Origin: Cyanobium sp. NS01
GTDB taxonomy: Bacteria; Cyanobacteriota; Cyanobacteriia; PCC-6307; Cyanobiaceae
Length of the DNA stretch: 64,000 nucleotides
Direction of reading: 5' to 3'
Assembly (NCBI RefSeq): GCF_014280235.1
Contig: NZ_CP047940.1
Coordinates: 1,550,001-1,614,000 of the forward strand
Shown: piece by piece, positions 10,905-20,279 of the stretch
Layout: every line of letters begins with the position of its first letter
Position numbering within the stretch: the first letter of the stretch is position 1
Notes under the pieces: model-generated
The model's input: the letters and a program-made list of their open reading frames with translations, nothing else
Databases searched by the model: none
Told to the model about the DNA's origin: nothing
Position numbers and translations under genes: made by a program

Positions 10905-11686
10905 CCGCTCCAGCACAGATCGCCCCGGAGCGACTCCCGGCCAGGCAACGGCCCCTGATCGTGGCCCTCCACGGCTGGCTGCTGGCGGGCCGGCTCTGGG
11001 ATCGGCTGGCGGCGGAGCTGGGGCCTGACTGGGAGATCTGGGCGCCGGATCTGCCCGGTTTCGGCGGCCGGGAGCGGCCCCGGGGCCTGCAGGCCAGCCT
11101 GGCCAGCTACGGCGCCTGGGTGGCCGAGCAGGCACGGCGGCAGGCCCAAGACGGCCGGCCGGTGGTGTTGATGGGTCACTCGCTCGGTGGCAGCCTGGTG
11201 CTCCATGCCGCCGGGGGCCTCGGCAGCCGGCTGGCAGGGGTGGTGCAGATCGCGGTGGGCGGCGGGGTGTACCAACCGAGGCCCTTTGCCCAGGTGCGGC
11301 GGGGCGGGGCGTTGTTCCTGCAGTTGAGACCCCGCTGGCTTGTTCACGTGCCCGGCAGCGGCCCCCTGCGCAGCCCCCTGCTGGCGGATCGGCGGGCGGC
11401 CCAGGGGCTGCTGGCCTGCAGTATGCGGCGCAGCGCCGTGCAGCAACTGCCTGGGCTCACCGCCGCCCTCAGCGTGCCCAGCCTCTGGATCGCCGGCAGC
11501 AACGACCGGGTGATGGAACCCCGCTACGTGCGCCACCTGGCGGGCTACGCCAGCCAGCACGATCTGAGGGTGCTGGCGGGGGCGGGCCATCTGCCGATGC
11601 TCGGGCGGCCCCGGGAGCTGGCCGACACCATCCGCCCCTGGCTGGATCAGATCGCCCCGCCGCGACCCTCTCCAGTTGAGCCGTAG
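10892..11686 (+). CDS. alpha/beta-fold hydrolase
   Basis: A 264-residue hydrolase of the AB_hydrolase_1 type. Elements in order: HGWLLAGRLWD (oxyanion-hole region, residues about 26-36), nucleophile elbow GHSLGG with Ser near 95, acid in GSNDRVM, and catalytic His in GAGHLPM. The substrate is not predictable. It diverges from the GNAT gene with a 13-bp overlap, so the two share a promoter region. Confidence 0.85.
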   Translation: MAAASAPAQIAPERLPARQRPLIVALHGWLLAGRLWDRLAAELGPDWEIWAPDLPGFGGRERPRGLQASLASYGAWVAEQARRQAQDGRPVVLMGHSLGGSLVLHAAGGLGSRLAGVVQIAVGGGVYQPRPFAQVRRGGALFLQLRPRWLVHVPGSGPLRSPLLADRRAAQGLLACSMRRSAVQQLPGLTAALSVPSLWIAGSNDRVMEPRYVRHLAGYASQHDLRVLAGAGHLPMLGRPRELADTIRPWLDQIAPPRPSPVEP

Positions 11687-11711
11687 TCGGTCAAAGCAGG
11701 AGTCGGTCAGG

Positions 11712-12716
11712 TCAATAGATGGTGGGCACGAAGAACTGTTCGTTCATGGGGGGGCGCTGGTAATCGCTGCCACTCTTGCGGGGGGGCAATTCGATCGCGT
11801 CGGGGGTCATGTCTTCATAGGGAATCTTGCTGAGCAGGTGGCTGATGCAGTTGAGCCGGGCGCGGCGCTTGTCATTGGCCTCCACCGTGAACCAGGGCGC
11901 CTCAGGGATGTTGGTGTGGGCAAACATCTCATCCTTGGCCTTGGAGAATTCCACCCAGCGATCGCGCGACTCCAGGTCCATGGGGCTGAGTTTCCAGCGG
12001 CGGGCGGGGTCTTCGAGCCGTGAGCGGAAGCGGGACTCCTGCTCGTCGTCGCTGACGGAGAACCAGTATTTGATCAGCACGATGCCGCTGCGCACCAGCA
12101 TGCGCTCGAACTCCGGGCAGGAGAGCATGAACTCCTCCACCTGCTCTGGTATGCAGAAGCCCATCACCTTCTCCACCCCGGCGCGGTTGTACCAGCTGCG
12201 GTCGAAAAGCACGATCTCGCCGGCGGAAGGGAAGTGCTCTACATAGCGCTGGAAATACCACTGGGTTTTCTGCTGATCAGAGGGGGTTCCCAGGGCCACC
12301 ACATTGCAGCCGCGTGGGTTCAGGGGCTCGGTGATGCGCTTGATCGTGCCGCCCTTGCCAGCCGCATCCCTGCCCTCGAACAGCAGCACAACCCGATAGC
12401 CCACGTGCTTGATCCAGTACTGCATCTTCACCAGCTCCACCTGCAACCGGGTCAGCTCTTTCTCGTAGAACTTACGATCGAGCTTGGGGAGGTGGCCTTC
12501 CGAATGCTTGGCAAAGTCATCAAAGATCGGAGAAGGTTTGTACTTGTCAGCAGAGAGTCCTTTTTTGTCGTTCTTGCCCTTGCCGCCCTTGGCTTTGGCA
12601 GGGCTCTTGGTCTTGGCCTTTTTCTCGGCTTTCTTCTCCTTCTTGTCTTTTTTGCTCTTTTTCTCACTCCCGTCCATCATCGGTGCAGCGCTCTTGAGCA
12701 GGTCAGCGTCATTCAT
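11712..12716 (-). CDS. ppk2: polyphosphate kinase 2 with Lys-rich N-terminal tail
   Basis: PPK2-family enzyme (334 aa) that transfers phosphate between polyphosphate and nucleotides. Walker A is FEGRDAAGKGGTIKR (about residues 118-132); the lid/Walker B part is IVLFDRSWYNRAGVEKVMG; conserved EFERMLVRSGIVLIKYWFS follows in part. The first about 60 residues are an unusual Lys/Ala tail (repeated KK, KAE and KAK units, no hydrophobic core) resembling histone-H1-like tails, not part of the catalytic domain. The flanking gaps carry no other gene. Confidence 0.93.
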   Translation of the reverse strand: MNDADLLKSAAPMMDGSEKKSKKDKKEKKAEKKAKTKSPAKAKGGKGKNDKKGLSADKYKPSPIFDDFAKHSEGHLPKLDRKFYEKELTRLQVELVKMQYWIKHVGYRVVLLFEGRDAAGKGGTIKRITEPLNPRGCNVVALGTPSDQQKTQWYFQRYVEHFPSAGEIVLFDRSWYNRAGVEKVMGFCIPEQVEEFMLSCPEFERMLVRSGIVLIKYWFSVSDDEQESRFRSRLEDPARRWKLSPMDLESRDRWVEFSKAKDEMFAHTNIPEAPWFTVEANDKRRARLNCISHLLSKIPYEDMTPDAIELPPRKSGSDYQRPPMNEQFFVPTIY

Positions 12717-12813
12717 GAACAGGGAGAGTCACCAGAAGTGAAAACGTCCTAGGCCCTCGGTTGAACCCCGTGTGGCAGCCACCACTACCGATGGCCAGGT
12801 TTTGCCGCAGCCG

Positions 12814-14613
12814 CTAGAGCGCCGCCAGCCCCTTGTCCTGCAGCTCGGCGAGGCGGGCGTAGAGGCCACCGGAATCGCGCAGCTGGCGATGGGTGCCCTC
12901 TTCAATGACGCGGCCCCGCTGCAGCACCAGGATGCGGTCGGCGGCCTCCACGGTGGCCAGCCGGTGGGCGATCACGATCGCCGTGCGCTGCTGGAGCAGG
13001 CGGTCGAGGTCACGCTGCAGGGTGGCCTCAGTGGCCGGATCCAGGAAGGCGGTGGCCTCGTCCATCACCAGCACGGAGGGATCGCGGATCGCCACCCGAG
13101 CCACCGCCAGCAGCTGCCGCTCGCCGGAGGAGAGATTGCCGCCGCGCTCGCGCAGCTCGGTGGCGAGCCCCTCAGGCAGACGGCGCAGCAGCTCCGCCAG
13201 GCCCAGCTCCCGACAGAGCCGCTGCAGGTCATCGCTGGAGATGGGCGCATCGAGGCGCAGGTTGTCGGCCACATTGCCGCTGAACAGGAAGGTGTCCTGC
13301 AGCACCACCCCGAGGCGCTGGCGCAGGGTGGGGATCGGCAGCTCGCGGATGTCCACCCCATCGAGCAGGATCCGGCCGCTCTGGGGCTCGTAGAGGCGGC
13401 AGAGCAGGCGGATCACCGTGGTCTTGCCTGATCCGGTGGGCCCCACCAGGGCGACATGCTCGCCGGGAGCGATGCGGAAGGAGAGATCCGTGAGGATCGG
13501 ATCGTCCTCGCGGTAGGCGAACGACACGTGCTCAAACACCACCTCTCCTGCGCTGCTGCGCTGGCCGCCGGAGCGATGGGCCGCCGCCGAGCGCTGGGCG
13601 GCGGGAAGCTCCTGGATCTCGATCGGCTGCTCCAGCAGTTCGCCGATGCGCTCCACCGCCGTGAGACCTCCCTGGATCTGGGTAAAGCGCTCCGCCAGCT
13701 GGCGCAGGGGATCGAACAGCCGCTGGGAGTAGAGGATGAAGGTGGTGAGGGTGCCCAGCCCGAGCACGCCGCCGGACACCATGCTGCCGCCTGCGGCCAG
13801 CACCACGGCCACGGCCACCAGGGCCACCCACTCAATGAAGGCGGAGATGGAGCTGTCGAACAGGATCGTGCCCGTCACGGCCTGGCGGTAGGCGTCGGTG
13901 GTGCGGGCGAAGCGGGCGCTGTTGACGTCCTCGCGGCGGAACATCTGCACCACCTCCAGCCCCTGCAGGTTCTCCTGCAGGTCGGCATTGAGGGCGCTGA
14001 GTTCCTCGCGCACCCGGTAGTTGGCCCGGCGGTAGCGCTTCTGCAGCCACAGCATCCCCAGCACCACGGGAACCTGGGAGGAGAGCAGCAGCAGCGCCAG
14101 ACGCCACTCGATGCTGAGCATGGTGACGGCGATCACCAACAGGGTGACCAGATCGGCCAGCACCCCCACGGCACCGCTGCCGAAGACCTCGGCCAGGGCA
14201 TCGACGTCACTGGTGAGCCGGGTGAGCAGCTTGCCCACGGGCGTGCGGTCGTGAAAGCGCAGCGACAGCGCCATGGCATGGGCGAAGAGGTCGTCGCGGA
14301 TGCGGGCGGTGAGCCGCTGGCCCACGGCCTGAACGCTGTAGCTCTGCAGGCCCTGCAGGCCCAGCCGCAACAGCACCGCCGCCAGCAGCACGATCACCAG
14401 CAGCCGCAGGGCCTGGTCCACCGGCATGCCGCTGAGGAAGGCGAGGGTGGGCTCACCCCGCAGCACGGCGATCGCCTGACCCACCAGCAGCGGCTGGATG
14501 GCCGCGGCCGTGGCCACCGGGATCAGCAGGGTGAGGGTGAGCAGCAGGCGGCGCTTGTCGCGGCCCAGGTAGGGCAGCAGCCGCAGCAGCCGTTCGCGGT
14601 CGAGGGCCGCCAT
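12814..14613 (-). CDS. ABC exporter, fused membrane and ATPase domains
   Basis: MdlB/MsbA-type half-transporter (599 aa). The N-terminal membrane domain has about six hydrophobic segments (residues 15-310), including the conserved RLTSDVDALAEV loop. The C-terminal ATPase has Walker A VGPTGSGKTTVIRL (about 390-403), Q-loop VLQDTFLFSG, signature SSGERQLLAVARV, Walker B VLVMDEATAFLD and the switch His in VIAHRLATV. The start codon overlaps the hisG stop by one base, so it is probably cotranscribed with hisG. The substrate is unknown (lipid or drug are typical). Confidence 0.93.
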   Translation of the reverse strand: MAALDRERLLRLLPYLGRDKRRLLLTLTLLIPVATAAAIQPLLVGQAIAVLRGEPTLAFLSGMPVDQALRLLVIVLLAAVLLRLGLQGLQSYSVQAVGQRLTARIRDDLFAHAMALSLRFHDRTPVGKLLTRLTSDVDALAEVFGSGAVGVLADLVTLLVIAVTMLSIEWRLALLLLSSQVPVVLGMLWLQKRYRRANYRVREELSALNADLQENLQGLEVVQMFRREDVNSARFARTTDAYRQAVTGTILFDSSISAFIEWVALVAVAVVLAAGGSMVSGGVLGLGTLTTFILYSQRLFDPLRQLAERFTQIQGGLTAVERIGELLEQPIEIQELPAAQRSAAAHRSGGQRSSAGEVVFEHVSFAYREDDPILTDLSFRIAPGEHVALVGPTGSGKTTVIRLLCRLYEPQSGRILLDGVDIRELPIPTLRQRLGVVLQDTFLFSGNVADNLRLDAPISSDDLQRLCRELGLAELLRRLPEGLATELRERGGNLSSGERQLLAVARVAIRDPSVLVMDEATAFLDPATEATLQRDLDRLLQQRTAIVIAHRLATVEAADRILVLQRGRVIEEGTHRQLRDSGGLYARLAELQDKGLAAL

Positions 14614-15272
14614 CAGGCCACGCCCGCCGGGGCGGGAGCCGTGGCAACGGCCGCAACCCGGTCGACGATCGTCTGCAGGGCGCCGCCATCGAGGCGCAGG
14701 GCCAGGGGATGGCCCACCAGGCGGGCCGTGGACTGGAACAGATCCTCAATGGCGATCAGGCCGTTGTCCTTGAGGGTGCGGCCGGTGGCCACCAGATCCA
14801 CGATCGCCTCACTCATGCCGGTGATCGGGCCCAGTTCCACCGATCCGGCCAGGTGGATCAGCTCCACCGGCAGATCGAGGGCTTCGAAATAGGCCTCGGC
14901 GCAGCGGGTGAACTTGCTGGCCACGCGGCAATGGGCCGGCAGATCCACGGCCCGGCGGTAGGGGCTGCTGGCCTTGACGGCCACACTCATGCGGCAGCCA
15001 CCGAAGCCCAGGTCCACCAGCTGGGCCACCGGCAGCTGGTGCTCCTGCAGCACGTCGTAACCCACCACCCCCAGCTGCGCCTGGCCATAGGCCACATACA
15101 CGGGCACATCGGCGTTGCGCACCAGCAGGGCGCGGGCCGTGCCGCAGGCACTGGGCACCATCAGCAGGCGGTTGCCCGGCTCGAGCACGGCGGAAAAATC
15201 AAGGCCGGCGGCGGCGAAGCGACGCACCGAATCCTTCAGCAGGGCACCCTTGGCCAGGGCAACGGTGATCAT
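14613..15272 (-). CDS. hisG: ATP phosphoribosyltransferase, short form HisG
   Basis: First enzyme of histidine biosynthesis (219 aa), joining ATP and PRPP. Short-form HisG (no C-terminal regulatory ACT domain), which normally requires HisZ. Motifs: [19 protein letters not shown] at the N-terminus, [18 protein letters not shown], and the PRPP-binding [19 protein letters not shown] (in part [11 protein letters not shown]) near residue 150. ATG at 15272 was chosen; upstream codons lack family features. Forms an operon with the downstream ABC exporter. Confidence 0.94.
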   Translation of the reverse strand: MITVALAKGALLKDSVRRFAAAGLDFSAVLEPGNRLLMVPSACGTARALLVRNADVPVYVAYGQAQLGVVGYDVLQEHQLPVAQLVDLGFGGCRMSVAVKASSPYRRAVDLPAHCRVASKFTRCAEAYFEALDLPVELIHLAGSVELGPITGMSEAIVDLVATGRTLKDNGLIAIEDLFQSTARLVGHPLALRLDGGALQTIVDRVAAVATAPAPAGVA

Positions 15273-15343
15273 GGAGACACGTCTCTGTTCGGACTGTAAC
15301 GATGGGCCCGAATCCCCGAGAGAGCCCCGCAGGAGCCCGGCCA

Positions 15344-16123
15344 ATGAAAGCGGAGTCGCTACAGGTGGAGCCGCCCGGAGAGGAGACGCTGGCGGTGGAG
15401 CTGATCCCCGTGCTCCACGACAACTACGTGATGCTGCTGAGCAAGGGCCGGCAGGCTGCGGTGGTGGACCCCGCGGTCGAGGCCCCGATCCAGCAGCGCC
15501 TGGAGCAGCGGGGCCTGGAGCTGGTCTGCATCCTGCAGACCCACCACCACAGCGACCACATCGGCGGCAGCCCGGGGCTGCTGCGTCGCTGGCCCGACTG
15601 CGCCGTGGTGGCCGCCCGCGACGACCTGGAGCGCATCCCCTTCCAGACCCAGGGCGTGGCCGATGGCGATCAGCTCACGCTGCTGGGAGAGCCGGTGGAG
15701 GTGCTGGCCGTGCCGGGCCACACGCGGGCCCACCTCGCCTACTGGTTCCCCCGGGCCGGGCACCTGTTCTGCGGCGACACCCTGTTCGCCGGCGGCTGCG
15801 GCCGGCTGTTCGAGGGCAGTGCCGCCCAGATGCAGGCCTCGCTGCAGCGGCTGGCGGCCCTGCCCGGCTCCACCTGGGTGTGGTGCGCCCACGAGTACAC
15901 GGAGGCCAACCTGCGCTGGGCCGTCGCCAGCGTGGCCAGCGACGACCCGGCGGCGGCACCGATCCGGCAGCGGCTGGAAGCGGTGCTGGCCCAGCGGGCC
16001 CTGGGCCAGGCCACGGTGCCCAGCCAGATCGCCCTGGAGCTGGCCACGAACCTCTTCCTGCGGGCCCCTGATGCCGCCAGCCTGGCCCGGCTCAGGGAGC
16101 AGAAAGACCACTGGCGCGGCTGA
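15344..16123 (+). CDS. gloB: glyoxalase II, hydroxyacylglutathione hydrolase
   Basis: Metallo-beta-lactamase-fold thioesterase that hydrolyses S-lactoylglutathione in methylglyoxal detoxification. Metal motif [10 protein letters not shown] (about residues 66-75 from 15344), second-shell [12 protein letters not shown] with a metal His, [17 protein letters not shown] with the bridging Asp, and the C-terminal [14 protein letters not shown]. About 259 aa from ATG 15344; ATG 15302 would add 14 residues with no family support. Divergent from hisG. Confidence 0.92.
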   Translation: MKAESLQVEPPGEETLAVELIPVLHDNYVMLLSKGRQAAVVDPAVEAPIQQRLEQRGLELVCILQTHHHSDHIGGSPGLLRRWPDCAVVAARDDLERIPFQTQGVADGDQLTLLGEPVEVLAVPGHTRAHLAYWFPRAGHLFCGDTLFAGGCGRLFEGSAAQMQASLQRLAALPGSTWVWCAHEYTEANLRWAVASVASDDPAAAPIRQRLEAVLAQRALGQATVPSQIALELATNLFLRAPDAASLARLREQKDHWRG

Positions 16124-16124
16124 C

Positions 16125-17261
16125 TCAGCACACCTCCAGGGGCAGACCCTGGGGAAACAGCGTGGCGCCGTGGCCCCGGCGTAACTGCAGCCGGCAGCGC
16201 TGGCCGTGGCCGTACTCCTCGCCCAGAGGCAGCCGCAGCCGCAGATTGAGGTCGTCCTGGCGCAGCTGGTAGAGCCACTCCCGGCCCAGAAACTCCCGCC
16301 CCAGCACCCGGGCCTCTCCGGCGCGATCGGGCACCAGAGCGATGGACTCGGGGCTCACCATCACCTCCGCGGCCTGTTCTGCATCCAACCGCTGAGATGT
16401 CGGCTCCAGGGGCCTGAGCTGACCCAGGGGGGTGGTGAACAGGCCGCAGCTGGCGCGCACTGGCAACAGATTGCCCTGCAGCACGAAACGGCCCACAAAG
16501 GAGGTGGCGGGCCGTTGCACCAGCTCCCTGGGGGTGGCGCACTGGTGCAGAACACCATCACAGAGCACGGCCACCCGGTCGCAGATCGCCAGGGCCTCCT
16601 CGGGGTCGTGGGTCACGATCAGCCCGCAGGCTCCGCACTGGCTGAGCACCTGGGGCAGTTCGGCCCGCAGGCGCAGGCGCACCTCCACGTCGAGGTTGGA
16701 GAAGGGCTCATCCAGCAGCACCACCGAGGGCCGCGGCGCCAGGGCCCGGGCCAGGGCCAGGCGCTGGCGCTGGCCGCCGGAGAGCTCGTGGGGATAGCGG
16801 CGCTCCAGGCCGTTCAGCCCCAGCAGCTCCAGCAGCCAGGCGGCGCGGGCGGTGTCTTCGCCGCGGCGCAGCCCGAAGCAGAGGTTGCGCCAGGCGGTGA
16901 GGTGCGGGAACAGGGCGTAGTCCTGGAACACCATCCCCACGCCGCGCCGCTCCGGCACCAGCCAGCGCTCCTCGCCAGCCACCTGGCGGCCGGCGATCAT
17001 CACGGCACCGCGCTCGGGCCGCTCGAAACCGGCAATCAGCCGCAGCAGGGTGGTCTTGCCGCAACCGGAGGGCCCCAGCAGCCCCACCAGCTCGCCCGGG
17101 CGCAGCTGCAGATCGATGCCGCGCAGGGTGTAGCCCTCGGTGGCCTCGTAGCGGTGCCACAGCCCGCTGAGCTCCACATGGGACTGGTGCAGCGGGTCGG
17201 CAGGGGAGGGGGCGGTGAGGGTGGCGCTGATGGGTCCTTGGCCCCTGGGGCCAGCGGGCAT
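16125..17261 (-). CDS. ABC transporter ATPase, iron/polyamine type with TOBE domain
   Basis: Cytoplasmic ATPase (378 aa) of a binding-protein-dependent importer. Walker A LLGPSGCGKTTLLRLIAGF (about residues 59-77), Q-loop VFQDYALFPHLTAW, signature LSGGQRQRLALARA, Walker B VVLLDEPFSNLD, His switch IVTHDPEEA. The C-terminal about 130 residues form a TOBE-like extension (GNLLPV...MVSPESIALV), typical of FbpC/FutC and PotA types. No permease or binding-protein gene adjoins it, so the substrate (ferric iron is one possibility) is inference only. Confidence 0.85.
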   Translation of the reverse strand: MPAGPRGQGPISATLTAPSPADPLHQSHVELSGLWHRYEATEGYTLRGIDLQLRPGELVGLLGPSGCGKTTLLRLIAGFERPERGAVMIAGRQVAGEERWLVPERRGVGMVFQDYALFPHLTAWRNLCFGLRRGEDTARAAWLLELLGLNGLERRYPHELSGGQRQRLALARALAPRPSVVLLDEPFSNLDVEVRLRLRAELPQVLSQCGACGLIVTHDPEEALAICDRVAVLCDGVLHQCATPRELVQRPATSFVGRFVLQGNLLPVRASCGLFTTPLGQLRPLEPTSQRLDAEQAAEVMVSPESIALVPDRAGEARVLGREFLGREWLYQLRQDDLNLRLRLPLGEEYGHGQRCRLQLRRGHGATLFPQGLPLEVC

Positions 17262-17306
17262 GCAGGACCATGATGCGTCATCCGCCTGTCAGCCAGTCGC
17301 CCAGCG

Positions 17307-17720
17307 ATGACCACTCCCCAGCCCTCCTGTTCCGCCGCGATCGCCGTGAACACCGCCGCCGCCCCGGCTCCGGTGGGCCCCTACAACCAGGCCGTGCAGG
17401 CCGGAGGCCTGTTGTTCTGCTCCGGCCAGATCGCCCTCGATCCCCTCAGCGGCGCCCTGGTGGGCGACGGGGATGTGGAGGCGGAAACGCGCCAGGTGCT
17501 GAGCAATCTGGAAGCGGTGCTGGCGGCGGCGGGAGCCACGCCGGCCCAGGTGGTGCGCACCACGGTGTACCTGGCGGATCTGGCCGATTTCGCCGCCGTG
17601 AATGCGCTCTACGCCGCCACCTTCAGCGGCGAGGTGGCGCCGGCCCGCGCCTGCGTGGAGGTGGCCGCCCTGCCCAAGGGGGCCCGGGTGGAGATCGACT
17701 GCATCGCCCTGCTGAGCTGA
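17307..17720 (+). CDS. ridA: RidA family enamine/imine deaminase
   Basis: YjgF/YER057c/UK114-family protein (137 aa) that hydrolyses reactive enamine/imine intermediates from PLP enzymes. The family signatures are complete: APVGPYNQAVQAGG near residue 20, FCSGQIALDP, the LEAVLAAAGATPAQVVRTTVYL stretch in part (GATPAQVVRTTVYLADL), and the C-terminal PARACVEVAALPKGARVEIDCIA in part with the substrate-binding Arg and Glu. Divergent from the ABC ATPase gene. Confidence 0.95.
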   Translation: MTTPQPSCSAAIAVNTAAAPAPVGPYNQAVQAGGLLFCSGQIALDPLSGALVGDGDVEAETRQVLSNLEAVLAAAGATPAQVVRTTVYLADLADFAAVNALYAATFSGEVAPARACVEVAALPKGARVEIDCIALLS

Positions 17721-17860
17721 GGCCTGGCGGTCCAGGGGAAAGCAGACGGCCGGAAGGATCCGGTCACACCTGCAGGCCCAGCCGTTCATGACCCAGACAC
17801 ACGGGATCGGTTGAGTGAGGTCATCCCCCCAAGGGGACCCTTCCTCACCCGTTCATCACC

Positions 17861-18298
17861 ATGACCTACCTCACTCGTCCCGGTCGCCTGTTCCTTCTGC
17901 TGGGCGCCGCCGGACTGCTGAGCCTCAGCGCAGCCCCCGCAGCCCTGGCGGGCCCACGCGGCTGGCAGCGCCAAACCACCTATGTGCTGGTGCCAGCCCG
18001 CCAACTGCCTGCCCGACGGGTGCGCACGGTGGAGCGCAGCCCCAGGCGCTACAGCAATTATCCGGTGCAGACCGTGCCCTACCGCCGCGAATCCCGGGTT
18101 GACCAGCTGCGGGCCGAGCTCGAGCGCGACACCCGCCGCTGCAACACCGGTCGGCTGGTGGGGGGCCTGCTGGGCGGCGGCGCCGGCTACGTGGCCTCCC
18201 AGGATGAGGGGCGAGCCTGGGCGGTGCCGCTCGGAGCCCTGCTGGGATCCCAGGTGGGCTGCAATGTGGGCGGCGGACGCAGCCCCCTGCCCTGGTGA
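17861..18298 (+). CDS. secreted glycine-zipper protein
   Basis: A 145-residue protein. N-terminal signal peptide: RPGRLFLLLGAAGLLSL followed by an Ala-rich region and likely cleavage at ALAG. The middle is Arg/Tyr-rich; the C-terminus has a glycine-zipper pattern (GRLVGGLLGGGAGYVAS and GALLGSQVGCNVGGG) like YMGG/Rick_17kDa-type outer-membrane-associated domains. Two Cys residues. Function unknown. Confidence 0.7.
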   Translation: MTYLTRPGRLFLLLGAAGLLSLSAAPAALAGPRGWQRQTTYVLVPARQLPARRVRTVERSPRRYSNYPVQTVPYRRESRVDQLRAELERDTRRCNTGRLVGGLLGGGAGYVASQDEGRAWAVPLGALLGSQVGCNVGGGRSPLPW

Positions 18299-18326
18299 GC
18301 CGCCGGGCCAGGCGATGGGCAGGCCC

Positions 18327-19652
18327 TCACCCTGATGGCGGCAACACCCAGGCGGCCGCCCGTCGCAGACGCTCGCGCTCCCGCTCCAGCCTCAGGGCCA
18401 ACTCGCCATGCTCCAGGGCCAGTTCTGCCTGGCGCATGGCCGCCTGGCGCAGCGCCGGCAGGGGCAGCAGGCTCAGCTGATGCAGGCCCTTCTGCAGGCG
18501 CAGCCCCACCTCCAACGACGCCGCGCCATCGCGGGCCGTGGCGGCAAAGCCATCCTCCAGCAGATCCTCGAGAGCCAGCTCAGGCAGCCAGAGGCGGCCG
18601 AAGCGCGTTGCCGAGGCCGGCGCACGACTCTCCTCCAGACTGGTCTGGGCCCAGTCGGTGAGCAGCCGCACCACGCTGCCGATCACATGGATCGCCGTGC
18701 CGGGGTCGTTCACGGCCGGCGAGAGAGCGCGGCTGGCGATCTCCGAGAGCACCACCAGCCCAAAGCGGGGGTCATCGTCAAAGGTGCGCCGATCGCCGAT
18801 CAGGAAGGTCTGGGCGATCCGCTCCAGTTGCTCGGCTGGCAGGGAGTCCTGGGCTTCCACCTGGGCCAGGGCCCGGGCGGGGGTGATGAAGGCTCCAGGC
18901 AGGCACAGCACCTGAATCTCCGCCTCGGCGGCCTGGGCCAGCAGCTGCAGGGCACCGAGATCAATGCGTTGCAGGTAGCCCACGCCGGAGGCCAGCACCG
19001 GCTGGGCCGCTTCGGCTCCTGGGGCCACGGCCGGCGAGGGGCCCAGCAGCCGGCCCCCCAGGGTGGGCTGGCGGGCGCGCTCCTGCAGGGCCAGGTCGGC
19101 GACCGCCTCCACCCGACCGATGGTGTTGGTGACCCGGCCCAACCGGGCGATCCGGTCGACCCAGGTGACGAAGCTGAGCAGCACCACCGCCAACACCACC
19201 AGGGTGAGCAGGAACAGCGCGAAACGGCCCGTGCGGCCGTAGAGGCCGTTCATCTGGGCGATCAGGGCCACGATGCCGAAGATGAAGGCACCGATGAACG
19301 TGGAGAGGGCGTACTGCGACACGTCATCGGCCACCACCACGGCCAGGGCCCGCGGCGTGGCAGTACTGCCGGCGGAGGCGTAGGCCGACAGCATCGAACC
19401 CGCGGCAAACACCGCAATCACGAGCATGCTCGAGGAGATGATCCGCAGCAACGTTTCCAGGGTGTCGGCGCTGATGTCGGGCAACAGCAGCCCCGGCGCC
19501 AGGCGATCGGCGAGGTAGGCCAGCCACACGCCCAGCAGCGACACCAGGCACAGGAGCAGGGGCTTGGCCCAGAGCTTCTCACCGAGCCGGTTGAGCGCAA
19601 AGGCCAGCCGGCCGCGCAGGCTCAGGGTGATCGGGTGCTGAGGATTGGTCAC
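18327..19652 (-). CDS. DUF2254 membrane protein
   Basis: A 441-residue predicted inner-membrane protein of the DUF2254 family. Four hydrophobic segments lie in the N-terminal 190 residues (KPLLLCLVSLLGVWLAYLA in part; SSMLVIAVFAAGSMLSAYAS in part; LSTFIGAFIFGIVALIAQM; FALFLLTLVVLAVVLLSFV). The C-terminal soluble domain includes DPRFGLVVLSEIASRALSPA and NDPGTAIHVI, the family hallmarks. GTG at 19652 is preferred; the frame is open further upstream but that part is antisense to the TspO-like gene. Role unknown. Confidence 0.8.
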   Translation of the reverse strand: MTNPQHPITLSLRGRLAFALNRLGEKLWAKPLLLCLVSLLGVWLAYLADRLAPGLLLPDISADTLETLLRIISSSMLVIAVFAAGSMLSAYASAGSTATPRALAVVVADDVSQYALSTFIGAFIFGIVALIAQMNGLYGRTGRFALFLLTLVVLAVVLLSFVTWVDRIARLGRVTNTIGRVEAVADLALQERARQPTLGGRLLGPSPAVAPGAEAAQPVLASGVGYLQRIDLGALQLLAQAAEAEIQVLCLPGAFITPARALAQVEAQDSLPAEQLERIAQTFLIGDRRTFDDDPRFGLVVLSEIASRALSPAVNDPGTAIHVIGSVVRLLTDWAQTSLEESRAPASATRFGRLWLPELALEDLLEDGFAATARDGAASLEVGLRLQKGLHQLSLLPLPALRQAAMRQAELALEHGELALRLERERERLRRAAAWVLPPSG

Positions 19653-20214
19653 GGGGGAAGGGCCGAGGCGGGGCGGCTGGCAGCCATGCTCGCCTGCACC
19701 GGATCGGCCCGCCATCGCGCTGGTGCTGCGAAGCTGGCCTGTCGAGCTGACCCCCGCAACGACACCTGTGCTGGCTGCTGCTTTGATCCTGGCAACGATG
19801 CTGGCCGTGGCCGCATTGCTGAATCCATCCCGCCAGGACTTCGCCTGGTTTCTGAAGCAGCGGCGCCCGGCCTGGCTCAGCTTTGAGCGGCTGATTCCCC
19901 TGATCTGGATCACGATCTATGTCTGTTTCTATGGCTCGGCGCTGCTGAGCTGGAGGGCGAGCGGCAGCTTTGCGCTGATGGGCGGTTATCTGGGGCTGCT
20001 GGTGCTGGTGCAGAGCTACACGCTGGTGATCGGCCGCACCCGCAGCCTGCGCAACGGCACCCTGGTGGGCCTGGCGGGCTGGGTCTGGGGCGTGGCACTC
20101 TGCATCGCTGTGGCACCTCTCGGCACGGCTGCCTGGTTGCTGCTCGTGCCCTATCTGCTGTGGAGCCCGGTGGGCAGCCTGGTCACCTGGCAGATGCAGC
20201 GCCTGAACCGCTGA
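19645..20214 (+). CDS. tspO: TspO/MBR-like membrane protein
   Basis: Membrane protein with about five hydrophobic segments, resembling the tryptophan-rich sensory protein/translocator family that binds tetrapyrroles. The region from NPSRQDFAWFLKQRRPAW and LIPLIWITIYVCFYGSALLSW (in part LIWITIYVCFYGSALLSW) to the C-terminal PYLLWSPVGSLVTWQMQRLN (in part LLWSPVGSLVTWQM) fits. The first about 30 codons from 19645 overlap the divergent DUF2254 start and look non-membrane, so the real start may be an internal GTG or ATG up to 19798. Confidence 0.68.
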   Translation: MVTGEGPRRGGWQPCSPAPDRPAIALVLRSWPVELTPATTPVLAAALILATMLAVAALLNPSRQDFAWFLKQRRPAWLSFERLIPLIWITIYVCFYGSALLSWRASGSFALMGGYLGLLVLVQSYTLVIGRTRSLRNGTLVGLAGWVWGVALCIAVAPLGTAAWLLLVPYLLWSPVGSLVTWQMQRLNR

Positions 20215-20246
20215 GGCCATGGCGCCAGACCATCGCTGCGCCCACA

Positions 20247-20279
20247 ACAAAGCCCGACGTGTGCAACGCCGGGCTTTGT
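20247..20279 (+). terminator. hairpin terminator after tspO
   Basis: Perfect 10-bp inverted repeat, ACAAAGCCCG at 20247-20256 and CGGGCTTTGT at 20270-20279, with a 13-base loop and followed by CTGTTTGG. It starts 32 bp after the TspO stop and fits a rho-independent terminator with an imperfect U tract. Confidence 0.7.

Noticed and set aside
13456-14892. Long antisense frames such as this one and those at 18408-19886, 25010-26770 and 6245-7756
   Set aside because: All mirror real genes on the other strand and have His/Gln/Gly-rich translations typical of GC-rich shadow frames.
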